Assembly (NCBI RefSeq): GCF_000614545.1
Contig: NZ_BAKW01000005.1
Location: 112,606 to 176,605 of the forward strand
DNA length: 64,000 nucleotides
Reading direction: 5' to 3'
Origin: Asaia platycodi JCM 25414
GTDB taxonomy: Bacteria; Pseudomonadota; Alphaproteobacteria; Acetobacterales; Acetobacteraceae
The notes beneath the pieces were generated by a model, which had not been told where the DNA came from, ran no database searches, and was given only the letters and a program-made list of their open reading frames with translations. Positions 39,005-48,661 of the stretch are shown here, piece by piece. Position 1 is the stretch's first letter; every line of letters starts with the position of its first letter. The translations under genes were made by a program, and so were the position numbers.

Positions 39005-40308
39005 ATGGTTGACGCGATGGAAAGCCCGGCAGCGCGCAAGGGCGAAGTCATTTTCGCTCTGGCGACAGGGGCCGGACGGGCGGCGATCGCTATCATGCGC
39101 GCAAGTGGACCCGGCGCTCAAGAGGTGCTTGCGGGGTTGTGTTCGGGGCGTCTGCCGTCATCGCGTCATGCCAGCCTGCGGGCGCTCCATCATGAGGGCG
39201 AGCATCTTGATGATGCCATGGTGCTGTGGCTGCCGGGGCCACGCTCCTATACGGGTGAGGACGGGTTTGAACTTCACCTTCATGCCGGGCCTGCGGTGAT
39301 TGATCGTGTGGCGCTGGCGTTGACGGCGCTCGGCGCCGCCCGGCAGAGGCGGGGGAGTTTACGCGTCGTGCGGTGCAGGCGGGCAGGCTGGATCTGCTTC
39401 AGGCAGAAGCAATTGGTGATCTGGTCGAGGCGGAAAGCGAGAGTCAGAGACAGCAGGCTCTGGCTCAGGCCGATGGGGCGCTGAGCCGCCTTTATGAGGG
39501 TTGGGGCGAGCGCCTCAAAACGCTGCTGGCACATCAGGAGGCACTGATCGATTTCCCGGATGAAGACCTGCCGGACTCGGTCGAGCTGATGTTGATCTCT
39601 ACACTCGACGCGTTGCGTGCGGCGCTGCGAACGCATCTCGCCGACAAGCGTGGCGAGATTGTGCGGCGCGGTCTGACTGTCGTGATTGCGGGTGCACCCA
39701 ATGTGGGCAAGTCGAGCCTGCTCAATCACCTTGCCGGATATGATGCGGCGATCGTGACCCACCGTGCAGGGACAACGCGCGATGTCATTGCCATCGACTG
39801 GCTTTTCCATGGGGTACGATTGCGCCTTGTCGATACGGCAGGGCTGCGCGAGACGGAGGACGAGATCGAAGCCGAGGGTATCAGGCGGGCAATGTTTCAC
39901 GTGGAACATGCCGATCTCGTGCTTCATGTCATGGCGGGTGAGGCTGAAATGCCGTTGCGGCCTGATGCGCTTCTGGTGAGCAACAAGATCGATCTGCAAC
40001 CGGCGCTGGACGGCACGCTGGGTCTGAGCGTGCAGACGGGTGAGGGCATGCAGGCTTTCGAAACGGCACTGGCCGAGCGGATCAAGACGTTGACAGCGGG
40101 TGTGGGTGCACCGCTGACGCGCGCGCGTCATCGGGCTGGAATCGAAGAGGCGCTGCTCTATCTCGATCAGGCGCGCGAGGCCCCTTGGCCTGAGGTAAGG
40201 GGGGAGGCGCTTCGTCTGGCGATGCGTGCCTTAGGGCGACTGACGGGACAAGTTGATGTCGAGTCTCTGCTCGATGTGATATTTGGACAATTCTGCATTG
40301 GTAAATGA
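39005..40308 (+). CDS. mnmE: tRNA modification GTPase MnmE (frame break near 39336)
   Basis: With MnmG it makes the carboxymethylaminomethyl group on wobble uridine 34 of tRNAs. The N-terminal formyl-THF-binding domain ([35 protein letters not shown]) leads to the G domain with [25 protein letters not shown] and NKID, and the C-terminal FCIGK. Restoring a C in GCC(C)GCCC near 39336 gives [18 protein letters not shown] and about 434 residues. The coding sequence contains parS site 2 (encoding MFHVEH). It is followed by mnmG eight bases later. Confidence 0.95.
39893..39908. promoter_or_regulatory. parS-like centromere site 2, inside mnmE
   Basis: TGTTTCACGTGGAACA is, on the other strand, TGTTCCACGTGAAACA, a full match to the common degenerate parS consensus TGTTNCACGTGAAACA. 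It encodes Phe-His-Val-Glu-His of MnmE. Confidence 0.9.
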
Positions 40309-40315
40309 GGGCTGT

Positions 40316-42172
40316 GTGAGCGAGTTTGATGTTGTCGTCATAGGCGGCGGACATGCGGGAAGTGAGGCGGCGGCGGCATCGGCACGGTTCGGTGCGCGTA
40401 CGCTGCTGCTGACGCAAAAGCCCGAGATGATCGGCGCCATGTCGTGCAACCCGGCAATCGGTGGAATCGGCAAGGGGCATCTGGTGCGCGAGATCGACGC
40501 GCTCGATGGCCTCATGGGGCGGGCTGCTGATCGGGCAGGTATTCATTTCAAGCTGCTGAACCGTTCCAAGGGGCCTGCAGTTCATGGCCCTCGTGCTCAG
40601 GCCGACCGGTTCTTATATCGCAATGCCATTCAGGCGCTTTTGGCCGACACGCCCAATCTGACGATTATGGCCGGTGAGGTGGCTGATCTGGAAACCTCTG
40701 ACGGTCGCGTAACAGGCGTTGTGTGTGAAGATGGTCGTGTTTTCAGATGCGGCGCCGTCGTCGTCACCAGCGGCACCTTTTTGCGCGGTGTCATCCATAT
40801 CGGTCACACGCAGGAGAAGGCCGGTCGCATCGGCGAGCGCCCGGCAGCGCGTCTGGGCGAACGTCTTGAGGCGATGGGCCTGCGTATGGGCCGCCTCAAG
40901 ACAGGCACGCCAGCACGTATTGCTCGGGACAGCATTGATTGGCAGTCGCTCGCCGAAGACAAGGGCGACGCCTTGCCCGAGCCGTTCAGCCGTTTGACCG
41001 ACAGGATCACTACCGATCAGCTGTCTTGTCGCATCACCAGCACCACGCCCGAGACGCATCGAATCATTCGCGATAATCTGGCGCTCTCGGCGCTTTATGG
41101 CGGGGCTATAGCGGGAAGGGGGCCACGTTACTGCCCTTCGATCGAAGACAAGATTGTGCGCTTTGGCGAGAAGGATGGACACCAGATCTTCCTCGAGCCT
41201 GAGGGGCTGCCGGGTAATCCGGGTGGCGATCTGGTTTATCCCAACGGTATTTCCACAAGTTTGCCTGCCGATATCCAGGCGCTGATGATCGCCTCGATTC
41301 CGGGGTTGGAAAAGGCGCGCATCGTCACGCCGGGCTATGCCGTGGAATATGACTATGTCGATCCTCGCGAGCTGGCGCCGAGCCTCGCCCTGACGGCAAT
41401 GCGGGGGCTTTATCTGGCAGGGCAGATCAATGGCACCACCGGTTATGAAGAAGCCGGGGCGCAGGGGCTCCTGGCCGGGCTGAATGCGGCCCGTTTCGTG
41501 GCGGGGAACGACCCGCTCGTGCTCGGTCGCGACCAGGCCTATCTCGGTGTGATGCTTGACGATCTCACGCTTCAGGGCGTGTCCGAGCCCTATCGCATGT
41601 TCACCTCCCGCGCTGAATACCGTCTCAGTCTGCGTGCCGATAACGCCGATTTGCGCCTTACCGCACTTGGCAAGGAAATGGGCTGTGTCGGTGCCGAGCG
41701 CGCGGCGAAGCTCGAGGCGGATGAAAGCGCCATCGCCCATGCCATGGAACAGGCCCGCGCTGCGCTCCATGCCCCGCAGGAACTGGCGACACAGGGCATC
41801 ACCGTGTCGCAGGACGGGCGTCGTCGCTCGCTGCTTGATGTTCTGTCCGGTCAGGCCGAAGATGAGGCTGTCGAGCGTATTGCCCCCTGGTTTGCAGCGC
41901 TGCCTCTGCGCGTGCGTCGTCATGTCGAGACGGAGGCGCGCTATGGCGGTTATCTGCAACGTCAGGAGCGCGAGATCAGACAGCTTGCAGGTGAGGCGCA
42001 GATCGCCCTGCCGAGCGACCTCGATTACGGTCGTATCGGCGGGTTGAGCAGTGAAATGAAGGAGCGCCTTTCTCTGGCGAAGCCAGCCAATTTTGCCGCT
42101 GCGCAACGTGTACCGGGTGTGACCCCTGCCGCCATGATTGCGCTTTTGGCCCATGTGAGGGCTGTGGCATGA
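40316..42172 (+). CDS. mnmG: tRNA uridine-5-carboxymethylaminomethyl modification enzyme MnmG
   Basis: FAD-dependent partner of MnmE. The Rossmann motif [14 protein letters not shown] is at the start; [49 protein letters not shown].., [16 protein letters not shown] and [14 protein letters not shown] follow. GTG 40316, with GAGGG just upstream, is the likely start, giving 618 residues, a normal MnmG size; an upstream in-frame TTG is less likely. The stop overlaps the rsmG start region. Confidence 0.95.
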   Translation: MSEFDVVVIGGGHAGSEAAAASARFGARTLLLTQKPEMIGAMSCNPAIGGIGKGHLVREIDALDGLMGRAADRAGIHFKLLNRSKGPAVHGPRAQADRFLYRNAIQALLADTPNLTIMAGEVADLETSDGRVTGVVCEDGRVFRCGAVVVTSGTFLRGVIHIGHTQEKAGRIGERPAARLGERLEAMGLRMGRLKTGTPARIARDSIDWQSLAEDKGDALPEPFSRLTDRITTDQLSCRITSTTPETHRIIRDNLALSALYGGAIAGRGPRYCPSIEDKIVRFGEKDGHQIFLEPEGLPGNPGGDLVYPNGISTSLPADIQALMIASIPGLEKARIVTPGYAVEYDYVDPRELAPSLALTAMRGLYLAGQINGTTGYEEAGAQGLLAGLNAARFVAGNDPLVLGRDQAYLGVMLDDLTLQGVSEPYRMFTSRAEYRLSLRADNADLRLTALGKEMGCVGAERAAKLEADESAIAHAMEQARAALHAPQELATQGITVSQDGRRRSLLDVLSGQAEDEAVERIAPWFAALPLRVRRHVETEARYGGYLQRQEREIRQLAGEAQIALPSDLDYGRIGGLSSEMKERLSLAKPANFAAAQRVPGVTPAAMIALLAHVRAVA

Positions 42173-42749
42173 GTGGCGTTTCACGTGAAACCAGAGAGCG
42201 TCTGGAAGCTTTTGCCGCAATTCTCGAGAAATGGAACGCGCGCATCAATCTGGTGAGCCCGCGTGACATGCCTCATCTCTGGGAGCGGCATATCAAGGAT
42301 TCGCTTAGGCTCGTGCCTTTCATCAAGCGCGGGACACGCGTGATCGATCTCGGTTCTGGGGGCGGTTTCCCTGCGATCATGATCGGCATTGCCTGCGACG
42401 CCGAGATGGTGATGGTCGAGTCAGACCAACGCAAATGCGCCTTTCTGCGTGAGGCGGCGCGTGCCTGTGGTGTGAAGGCGCAGGTCATTCCCAAGCGTAT
42501 CGAACAGGCAGAAATTGCGCCTGCTGCCTATGTGACGGCGCGGCTCTGGCCTCGCTCTCACAATTGCTGGAATGGAGCGCACCATTTCTTCTGCCGGAAG
42601 GAAAAGCCCTGTTTTTGAAGGGGAAAAATCTGCCGGACGAGTTGACCGAAGCCGAACGGTGCTGGCACATGCAGCATAGAATTCTGGACAATCGCGCTGC
42701 CTCCGGGGGCGCCATCATCGAGATAAGCGATATCAGACGTGTCGACTAA
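42169..42749 (+). CDS. rsmG: 16S rRNA (guanine527-N7)-methyltransferase (frame break near 42542)
   Basis: SAM-dependent methyltransferase. [24 protein letters not shown] and the SAM motif [15 protein letters not shown] are in the first frame; the second frame carries [27 protein letters not shown]. Restoring one base in GCGCG(G)GCTCTGG near 42542 gives [14 protein letters not shown] and about 193 residues. The N-terminal VSRET is written by parS site 3. It overlaps parA by about ten bases at the end. Confidence 0.93.
42177..42192. promoter_or_regulatory. parS-like centromere site 3, inside rsmG
   Basis: CGTTTCACGTGAAACC matches 14 of 16 bases of the parS consensus, with the core GTTTCACGTGAAAC intact. 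It lies just before parA and parB. Confidence 0.8.
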
Positions 42750-43551
42750 CGACATGGGCAAGAAGGCCCGTATTCTCGCCATCACCAACCAGAAGGGGGG
42801 TGTGGGCAAGACCACAACAGCAATCAATCTGGCCGCGGCGCTTGCCAGCACGCAGCGCGTGCTGCTGGTCGATCTCGACCCGCAGGGCAATGCCTCGACC
42901 GGTCTTGGCGTCGATTATAACGCCCGCCAGATCGGCAGCTATGCCGCGCTGATGCAGGAGGCACCGCCTGAAAAGCTGCCCCGCCCGACCGAGACCGCCA
43001 ATCTCGATATCATCGTGGCCAACACCGATCTGGCCGGTGCCGAGATCGAGCTGATTGGCAGCGAGCGGCGTGAGTTTCGCATTCGCGAGGCGCTTGAGGC
43101 CCTGTCAGGCCGCTATGACGTCATTCTGATTGATTGCCCGCCAAGCTTGGGTCTGTTGACGCTCAACGCCCTGGTGGCGTCCGATGCGGTGCTGATTCCG
43201 CTGCAATGCGAGTTCTTTGCCCTTGAGGGGATCAGCCAGATCGTGCGGACGGTCGATCGCGTGCGTCGTGCATTCAATGCGGATCTGCATGTGGCGGGTA
43301 TCATCCTGACCATGTACGACCGGCGCAATAATCTGTCTGAACTCGTCGCTGCCGATGCGCGCAATTTCTTCGGCGAGCAGGTGCTCGAGACCCTGATACC
43401 GCGCAATATCAAGATCTCCGAGGCCCAGAGCCACGGATGTTCCGTGCTCGAATACGACAGGCGCAGCAGCGGTGCGGGCGCCTATCTGGCTCTGGCGCAG
43501 GAAATTGCCGGGCGTTTGGGTATCACCCATAAGGAAGGGGCTTCCTCATGA
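42739..43551 (+). CDS. parA: Chromosome partitioning ATPase ParA
   Basis: Soj/ParA-type Walker ATPase that segregates origins with ParB. It has the deviant Walker A TNQKGGVGKTTTAINLAAAL, DLDPQGNASTGLG, the Walker B-like VILIDCPPSLGLLTLNALVASD, and LTMYDRRNNLS. There is no N-terminal HTH, so it is the short chromosomal type (270 residues). The first ATG or the nearby MGKK Met are both possible starts. Its stop overlaps parB by ATGA. Confidence 0.95.
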   Translation: MSTNDMGKKARILAITNQKGGVGKTTTAINLAAALASTQRVLLVDLDPQGNASTGLGVDYNARQIGSYAALMQEAPPEKLPRPTETANLDIIVANTDLAGAEIELIGSERREFRIREALEALSGRYDVILIDCPPSLGLLTLNALVASDAVLIPLQCEFFALEGISQIVRTVDRVRRAFNADLHVAGIILTMYDRRNNLSELVAADARNFFGEQVLETLIPRNIKISEAQSHGCSVLEYDRRSSGAGAYLALAQEIAGRLGITHKEGASS

Positions 43552-44437
43552 GCAAGAAACCGGCTCCGCGCCTCGGGCGCGGCCTCGCGGCCCTTCTCGG
43601 TGATCAGGCCATCGACATGCCCCGGGCTCAGTCGTCCAGTCACGAGAGCGTTCCTAACCCGTCCGTGCTCGGTGTTGATCTTCTGGCCCCTGGCCCGTTT
43701 CAGCCGCGCGTGGATATGGATGAGGGGCGTCTGAACGAGTTGGCGGATTCGATCCGCAGCCGGGGCGTCCTTCAGCCCATTCTGGTTCGGCCCGACCCCG
43801 ATCAGAAGGGGCGCTATCAGATCATTGCTGGTGAACGTCGCTGGCGGGCATCGCAGCGCGCCGGGCTGCATGAGGTGCCGGTGCATGTGCGCCTGCTGGA
43901 CGATGCCGATGCCATGGCGGCGGCACTGGTCGAGAATCTTCAACGCGCCGATCTGAACGCGATCGAAGAAGCTGAGGGCCTGCAACGGCTTCTGACCGAT
44001 TACGCCCTGACGCAGGAGGAACTGGCCGGTGCGGTTGGTAAATCCCGCCCGCATATCGGCAATATTCTACGTCTGCTGAACCTGCCTGAAGCTGTGCGTC
44101 AGAAAGTGCGTGACGGGCTTCTGAGCGCGGGCCATGCCCGTGCGCTGTTGGCGCACCCCGACCCCTGTGCGGCAGCCGATATTGTGATCGCACGCGGCTC
44201 AATGTGCGTCAGACCGAAGCACTGGCCCGTCAGGCTCCCAAGGCAGAGCAGGAAGCCATCAAGGCCCCGCGCGACAACGAGCTGGTGCGTCTTGAACGTG
44301 ATCTGGCCACAAGACTGGGGCTGAAGGTCAAGATCGAGTTCAACGGCAAGGGCGGGTCGCTGCGTCTGGACTACCGCAGTCTCGATCAGTTCGACACCCT
44401 CATGCGCCTGTTATCGCCCGAGAAAGCTTCCCGATAG
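43548..44437 (+). CDS. parB: Chromosome partitioning protein ParB (frame break near 44198)
   Basis: CTPase/DNA-binding protein that loads at parS. The N-terminal basic RLGRGLAALLGD, the ParB box GRYQIIAGERRWRASQRAG, LVENLQRADLNAIEEAEG and the HTH (LTQEELAGAVGKSRPHIGNILRLLNLP) are followed in the second frame by the C-terminal dimer domain (IEFNGKGGSLRLDYRSLDQFD). Restoring a C in GGC(C)TCAATG near 44198 gives ARGLNVRQTEALAR and about 296 residues. Its cognate sites lie at 32379, 39893 and 42177. Confidence 0.95.
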
Positions 44438-44519
44438 TTTCGGATGCGGAATAGTGCATTTTTCCTCTTGATGCCTGTTCCGCCCTTTGTTAGAAGCCAC
44501 CTCACCGGAGCGGGGCTAT

Positions 44520-44595
<76 letters not shown>

Positions 44596-44876
44596 TCGCC
44601 CCGCCGGTACCTCCTTGTATTATGCATTTGTCCTGAGATGTTGAGCTTGCGCTCGCGCCTTCACCTGGCACTGTTGCATTTGCTTCCAATGCCCCGCAGA
44701 AAATTGTGCAGATCTTGCGCTTTTCTGGTTCGTCGTCGTCAGGCGCTCACACGGCTCATCGAGGCATCCCTCAGATTCGCGTTTCGCTTCTTTCCAGTCG
44801 GAAAAGATGAAGAGGGCTCTGAGGCGCGGCAATACGCCGAGCATCGAAACAGGCGAAGATTTTCAGAAGAGAGCGC
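44596..44876. other. Spacer between two convergent tRNA genes
   Basis: About 280 bases with no convincing gene, repeat or terminator hairpin. Open frames here lack a start context or family motifs. Confidence 0.4.
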
Positions 44877-44951
44877 TGGCTGGGATGGGAGGGATCGAAC
44901 CTCCGAATGGCGGAATCAAAATCCGCTGCCTTACCGCTTGGCTACATCCCA
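44877..44951 (-). tRNA. tRNA-Gln (anticodon TTG)
   Basis: 75 bases with CCA encoded, minus strand. The acceptor pairs TGGGATG with CATCCCA, the D arm has AGCCAAGCGGTAAGGC, the anticodon stem GCGGA/TCCGC encloses TTTTGAT (anticodon TTG, reads CAA), and the T arm has GGTTCGATCC. Confidence 0.95.
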
Positions 44952-44996
44952 TTGCGTGACAGGCTTTTAATCTGCCTCTCGGCAGACGTAAAGCCA

Positions 44997-45635
44997 TTAT
45001 GTTTCGAGTTCGAGTGAATGATCGGCGATGCCTGTATGGCGGGTCGCCTCTTCCATCAGGCGGTCGGGCGAGGGCTTGAGCACGCCGAAACGCTCCGCCT
45101 TGTCCAGAGCCTGATCGAGGGCCGCCATGGTCTGTGAGAGATCGGGGCTCTCATCCTTTTCCCAGGCGCGCAGGGCAAAGCCCCAGACGCCTACGAGCGC
45201 GTTCAGACGCATGGCCCCGCTGAGCCCGTTGCGCTCCACACCTCCCAGATCGGCCATCCAGCGCATCGTATCGAGTGTCGCAGCGCCCAGAATGACGGCC
45301 AGCCCCGGATCGGTGGGCAGAGCCTGAAGCACGGCGCGAATGCCTTCGCGATATTGCTGGAATACGTCGAAACGCCGCATGAAGAGATCAAAAACGCGCT
45401 CGCGCACCGAGCCGCCCAGCCCGTCATCGCGAAAGGCTGATTCATCGGCCAGGCGGCCCAGACGCAGCAGCAGGCTGTGACGAAACGGAAAACGACCACG
45501 AACCTCATCGACCGGAAGCCCGGCGCGATGCCCTGCCTCTACCAGCGAGAAACGATTCCAGCCCTTTTCAGCGGCAAGAGCAAAGCCTGCCTCCAGAAGT
45601 GCCAGATCAAACTCTTCGCGATCGATATCCGTCAT
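44997..45635 (-). CDS. TetR-like regulatory protein
   Basis: 212 residues from ATG 45635. The N-terminal helices (FDLALLEAGFALAAEKGWNRFSLVEAGHRAGLPVDEVRGRFPFRHSLLLRLGRLAD) have the TetR/COQ9 helix-turn-helix arrangement, and the C-terminal half is all helical (FDVFQQYREGIRAVLQALPTDPGLA). It could be a TetR-fold regulator or a COQ9-like lipid-binding protein; the YREGIRAVL segment is suggestive of the latter, but the typical COQ9 C-terminal motif is absent. UbiK is encoded close by, which weakly favours a ubiquinone link. Confidence 0.6.
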   Translation of the reverse strand: MTDIDREEFDLALLEAGFALAAEKGWNRFSLVEAGHRAGLPVDEVRGRFPFRHSLLLRLGRLADESAFRDDGLGGSVRERVFDLFMRRFDVFQQYREGIRAVLQALPTDPGLAVILGAATLDTMRWMADLGGVERNGLSGAMRLNALVGVWGFALRAWEKDESPDLSQTMAALDQALDKAERFGVLKPSPDRLMEEATRHTGIADHSLELET

Positions 45636-45724
45636 GAACCTGTCCCTAGTCTTTCTGCGCCCGATCATACCCTATGAGGGCGTCATGACAATCGAATGAC
45701 AGGTTCAGAGGCCGGGTTTTCCTG

Positions 45725-46520
45725 TCAGGAAGCCATCTCTTTCGCGCGTGCCATGGCCTGATCGACGGCTTTCGTCATGGCTTCGGGCCAAGCCTGCGGC
45801 GCCATCAGCGCGTTGAGCGCCTTGGCGGTGACGCCGTTGGGGCTCGTGACATTTTTGCGCAGGGTCGCGCTTTCCTCGTCCGATGCCGCAATCAGGGCGC
45901 CTGCGCCCGAGACCGTGCCGCGTGCGATGAGTCGTGCCGTTTCGGGGGGGGAGCCCGACACGCAGCGCCTCTTTTTCGAGAAGCTCCGCCAGAAGAAAGA
46001 CATAGGCCGGCCCGCAGCCCGAAATAGGCGTCAGGGCTTCGAGCTGGGTCTCGCTATCGACCCAGGCAACGTCACCGACGGCAGAAAGCAGGGTTGTGCA
46101 GAGCGCTCTTCCTGCCTCATCGAGATCATTACTGACAACGCCGGTCACACCCCTGCCGATTGCCGCCGGAGTATTGGGCATGGCGCGCACGATTTTCGTG
46201 CTGGCGCCTCCACAGGCGGCACTCAGGCTGTCGATCGTGCGCGCGGCCAGCATCGAGATGATGATGGTGCCATCAAGAAAGGGGCGCAGCGAGGCGAGAG
46301 CCTCTTCCATACCGGCGGGTTTGACCGCCAGAATGATGATGTCAGGTCTGAAATCAGTGGGGATCTCGCTGGCGACACGCGCGAGACGATGGGGGGCTGG
46401 CGGGGCGGCGCAGCTTCGGTCGAGAATGACGGAAGGGGCGACACCCTGATCGAGCCAGCCCTGCCAGAGCGCGCCGCCCATCTTGCCGCAGCCTACGAGC
46501 AGAAGAGAGGGCAGACTCAT
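45725..46520 (-). CDS. proC: Pyrroline-5-carboxylate reductase (frame break in a G/C run at 45944-45951)
   Basis: Last step of proline synthesis. The Rossmann motif LLVGCGKMGGALWQGWL starts the protein; ILAVKPAGMEEAL, VRAMPNTPAAIGRGVTG and ISGCGPAYVFLLAE follow. The second frame gives RLIARGTVSGAGALI, LRKNVTSPNGVTAKALN and the end MARAKEMAS. The run of eight Cs (minus strand) in LPP would need seven for LPPETARLIA, so here one base is extra, the only apparent insertion in the window. The restored length is 264 residues. It overlaps ybjN upstream. Confidence 0.92.
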
Positions 46521-47023
46521 GCTTCACCCACGCAATCGAGCATGGCTGCTTCAAGGGCTTCGGTAGGCGTCTTGCCGCTCCAGAGGGTGAACTGGAAGGC
46601 GGGGTAGAACCGCTCGCATTCCGTAATGGCGATATCGATCATGTCTTCCATGCTTTCTGCGGCAAGGCTGGTCGCACCGCGCAGCAGGACAGAGTGCCGG
46701 AAAACCGGCGTGCCCGTCTCCAGATCGAGGCTGAAATGGCCGATCCAGAGACGCTCATTGGCGAGCGCGATGAGTTCGTACAGTGCCTTGCGGCGATTGG
46801 CGGGAGCCCGCAGGTCGAAAGTGCAGGTGAAATTCATGGCAGCGATCTCGCGCGACCATGAAAAATAGAGCCCGTAATCGCACCATTTGCCCGGCGCTTC
46901 GGCAGCCATTTCCGATTCGGTACGGCGGTCGAACGCCCAGTCATGACCGCAGACGATCTGCTCCATGACGTCGAGCGGGTTGGTAACCTGATGCGAGGAG
47001 GAGGAGAAGGAAAGAGCAGGCAT
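46517..47023 (-). CDS. YbjN-domain protein
   Basis: 168 residues matching the alphaproteobacterial YbjN family (COG5465-like): NPLDVMEQIVCGHDWAFDR near the start, ALYELIALANERLWIGHFSLDLETGTPVFRHSVLLRG in the middle and ITECERFYPAFQFTLW..EAAMLDCVGEA at the end. YbjN folds resemble type III secretion chaperones; in enterobacteria the protein affects motility and stress response, but the role here is unknown. Its stop overlaps the proC start, so proC is translated with it. Confidence 0.82.
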   Translation of the reverse strand: MPALSFSSSSHQVTNPLDVMEQIVCGHDWAFDRRTESEMAAEAPGKWCDYGLYFSWSREIAAMNFTCTFDLRAPANRRKALYELIALANERLWIGHFSLDLETGTPVFRHSVLLRGATSLAAESMEDMIDIAITECERFYPAFQFTLWSGKTPTEALEAAMLDCVGEA

Positions 47024-47181
47024 TCGGGACTCCCTGGGCCGGTGAGGCGCCGCGCGAGGCGATGCGCATCACGATGTCTGCAACGATATGAGAACCCGCG
47101 GAATTCAAGCCGCGAATCGTCATATCAGGCAACGTTACGGATGCCCGGCCTTTGTTGCAAGGACGCAGACATCCGGGATCT

Positions 47182-47466
47182 TCAAGAGTGGGTCGTCGGT
47201 GCGGTAACGGCTTTTTCGAGATCGGCCAGGCGCTCTTCAATGCGAGCGAGGCGGGCATCAGCATCTTCCTGTGCCATGCGCGCGCGCGTGGCGAGTTCGC
47301 GTGCCACGTCGAGCTCGTCGCGCCGCACCAGATCGAGCGAGGAGAGAACCTCGTCGATGCGCGCACGCACCACGGCGTGCAACTCTTCACGCAGTCCTGT
47401 CAGGGCTGAAAACGCGCCTCCGGCGGCGCCTGCGAGATCATCGAAAAAACGGGGCCGGTCTGCCAT
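47182..47466 (-). CDS. ubiK: UbiK-family ubiquinone biosynthesis accessory factor
   Basis: A 94-residue protein of the BMFP/YqiC family. The N-terminal amphipathic region (RFFDDLAGAAGGAFSAL) is followed by a C-terminal coiled coil (ARMAQEDADARLARIEERLADLEKAV). UbiK scaffolds the cytosolic Ubi complex under aerobic conditions. The size and layout match, so the call rests on pattern and coiled coil more than on unique motifs. It lies between ybjN and the divergent hldD. Confidence 0.75.
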   Translation of the reverse strand: MADRPRFFDDLAGAAGGAFSALTGLREELHAVVRARIDEVLSSLDLVRRDELDVARELATRARMAQEDADARLARIEERLADLEKAVTAPTTHS

Positions 47467-47672
47467 GGCGGTTTCCTTGCTTTCCTGACGTCCGGTCTGG
47501 CGACCGGGCGGTTATGAGGCCCCCGTGCGTTCAGCCGGGGTCACGCTGTGCCCAGACTGACTCTCACCTCTGCCAAGAGCAACGCAGCAAGGCCCGATGC
47601 GGATGCCCGCGCTGCGTTTTTCTCCGGCTGGTGTGGCTTGGAGGTTGCGTTGCGGCGTCTTATACAGGTTCC

Positions 47673-48653
47673 ATGATGATCGTCACCGGCGGCGCCGGAT
47701 TTATTGGTTCGTGCCTGGTCGCAGCGCTCAAGGCGCGCGGTGAGGTCGTTGCGGTCGTTGATCGCCTTCGTGACCAGGGCAAATGGCGTAATCTCGCCAA
47801 GCATCCGCCCGACCTGCTGATCGATCCTGACGCGCTCGAGACATTTCTGTCGAATTCCACCGATATACGTGCTGTCTTCCATATGGGGGCGATCAGCAGC
47901 ACCACGGCGCGTGATGGCGATCTAGTGTGGCGCACCAATGTCGATCTCTCAGAGACCCTTCTCGATTGGTGCGCGGTGCGTGATGTCCCGCTTTTTTATG
48001 CGTCATCCGCGGCGACCTATGGGGCGGCCGATCGGCCGGAGCAGTTTTCTGACACTCCAGGCTCTCTGTCATCCCTCAAGCCGCTCAATCTCTATGGCTG
48101 GTCCAAGCATGTTTTCGACCAGCATCTTCTTGCCCGCCTTGAATCCGGCGGGATAATGCCGCGCCAATGGGCCGGGCTCAAATTTTTCAACGTCTACGGC
48201 CCCAACGAATATCACAAGGGGTCGATGATCTCCGTTGTGAAGGTGAAATACGACGAGGTGAAAAGCGGTGCGCCTGCCAAGCTTTTCCGCTCCGTCCGGC
48301 CCGATCTGGAGGACGGCGCTCAGGCGCGTGATTTCATCTGGGTGGGCGATCTGATCGAGATCATGCTCTGGCTCTACGATCATCCCAAGGTAAGCGGGCT
48401 GTTCAATTGCGGTACGGGTCAGGCCCGAACCTATGTCGATCTCGCTAATGCCGTATGCGACGCTGCCGGTGTGCCGCGTCGCATTGAGTTCATCGACATG
48501 CCCGAATCCCTGCGGGGCCAGTATCAGTCCTATACCTGCGCCGACATGACACGCCTGCGCGCAGCCGGTTACGACCGTCCCTTTACCTCACTCGAAGATG
48601 GCATCACACGCTATGTGCGCGATTATCTCGCGACACCTGACCCCTATCTGTAA
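47673..48653 (+). CDS. hldD: ADP-L-glycero-D-manno-heptose 6-epimerase
   Basis: Extended SDR enzyme that makes ADP-L-glycero-D-manno-heptose for the LPS inner core. VTGGAGFIGSCLVAAL (residues 4-19), FHMGAISSTT, YASSAATYG, the YGWSK catalytic Tyr/Lys, GLKFFNVYGPNEYHKGSMIS, ARDFIWVGDL and GTGQARTY are the typical HldD motifs. Either ATG 47673 or 47676 can be the start; a longer in-frame start would overlap ubiK. 326 residues. lgt follows nine bases on. Confidence 0.92.
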   Translation: MMIVTGGAGFIGSCLVAALKARGEVVAVVDRLRDQGKWRNLAKHPPDLLIDPDALETFLSNSTDIRAVFHMGAISSTTARDGDLVWRTNVDLSETLLDWCAVRDVPLFYASSAATYGAADRPEQFSDTPGSLSSLKPLNLYGWSKHVFDQHLLARLESGGIMPRQWAGLKFFNVYGPNEYHKGSMISVVKVKYDEVKSGAPAKLFRSVRPDLEDGAQARDFIWVGDLIEIMLWLYDHPKVSGLFNCGTGQARTYVDLANAVCDAAGVPRRIEFIDMPESLRGQYQSYTCADMTRLRAAGYDRPFTSLEDGITRYVRDYLATPDPYL

Positions 48654-48661
48654 AGCTATCC

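Noticed and set aside
40613..42220. 535-codon minus-strand frame over mnmG
   Set aside because: Shadow of mnmG. The translation is Arg/His/Gln-rich without family features, while the plus strand encodes complete MnmG motifs.
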